A DNA stretch of 64,000 nucleotides, from the NCBI GenBank assembly GCA_030015575.1, contig JASDDO010000024.1:217206996-217270995 (forward strand). The letters run 5' to 3'. This document shows, piece by piece, positions 63,855 through 64,000 of this stretch. A program made the position numbers and the translations under genes. The stretch comes from Agapanthus africanus. Its lineage: Eukaryota; Streptophyta; Magnoliopsida; Asparagales; Amaryllidaceae. The notes beneath the pieces were generated by a model. It made no database searches. It was not told the DNA's origin and saw only the letters and a list, made by a program, of their open reading frames with translations. Each line of letters begins with the position of its first letter. Position 1 is the stretch's first letter.

Positions 63855-64000
63855 GGGTTTGTTTGGTATTAGAGACATAGGATTTAGGCTAATCGGGTTT
63901 GATTCTTTTGTAGTTGGGTATTGGTCCCAATACACGAATCCGAAAACCCGTGATTAGGAACATGTCCTGCCACATTGTTGTCGTGATTCTTGAATCTTAT
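63855..64000 (+). other. Primer site and leader of the second Tekay-like element
   Basis: A primer site variant TGGTATTAGAGA at 63864-63875 is followed by leader homologous to 3399-3525. It includes the TTTGTAGTTGGGTATTGG block. The element runs off the window. Confidence 0.82.

Overview
This is a nuclear plant genome window, most likely from an AT-rich eudicot. It holds one intact host gene in a field of nested transposable elements. The evidence is a 13-exon gene with GT-AG introns whose protein matches plant 3-deoxy-8-phosphooctulonate (Kdo-8-P) synthase, plant-type LTR retrotransposons primed by tRNA-iMet and tRNA-Asp, a Mutator-like element with a plant mobile domain (PMD) gene, and small Stowaway-like and Harbinger-like elements. 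I could not name the species. No rRNA, tRNA, CRISPR or prokaryotic feature was seen.

Layout. (1) 1-19586: a decayed Ty3/gypsy chromovirus (Tekay/Del-like) with 3.7-kb LTRs; its 5' LTR runs off the left edge. Its integrase gene is split by an antisense, tRNA-Asp-primed, non-autonomous element (6240-15161, 5-bp duplication GGAGG) that carries an intact 488-codon ORF. (2) 19587-21519: part of a gypsy LTR on the minus strand, cut by element 1. (3) 21520-42300: a Mutator-like element remnant with a MuDR-type transposase pseudogene followed by a PMD gene in the same direction. It is split by a very young Copia element (24823-35007, duplication ATAGC). Intron 1 of the PMD gene also holds a gypsy solo LTR (35120-40149, duplication AATTC), which itself holds an antisense Copia solo LTR (36875-38964, duplication CATAG). 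(4) 42420-42810: an array of about 93-bp units with self-complementary cores. (5) 43400-51026: KDSA, 13 coding exons, 290 codons, with a Stowaway-like MITE in intron 6. (6) 51749-52734: a Harbinger-like element with TTA duplications. (7) 53050-54916: a second PMD pseudogene. (8) 55759-64000: more LTR sequence, namely a relative of the antisense element, another gypsy LTR, and the 5' LTR and leader of a second Tekay-like element running off the right edge.

Only KDSA looks like a working host gene. It makes Kdo-8-phosphate for the Kdo of rhamnogalacturonan II. The other coding regions are transposon genes, nearly all broken. Exact target duplications let the order of insertion be read: MULE, then gypsy solo LTR, then Copia solo LTR; and separately MULE, then the full-length Copia element.

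The most notable signal is in the tRNA-Asp-primed family. A perfect stem-loop sits beside the polypurine tract that primes plus-strand synthesis. It is kept in a diverged copy 49 kb away by a compensatory base-pair change, and the same module recurs twice inside the element with unrelated stem sequences. Other points of interest are the intact acidic ORF of that element, a Copia element whose LTRs are nearly identical although its pol is ruined, and the self-complementary repeat array just upstream of KDSA.
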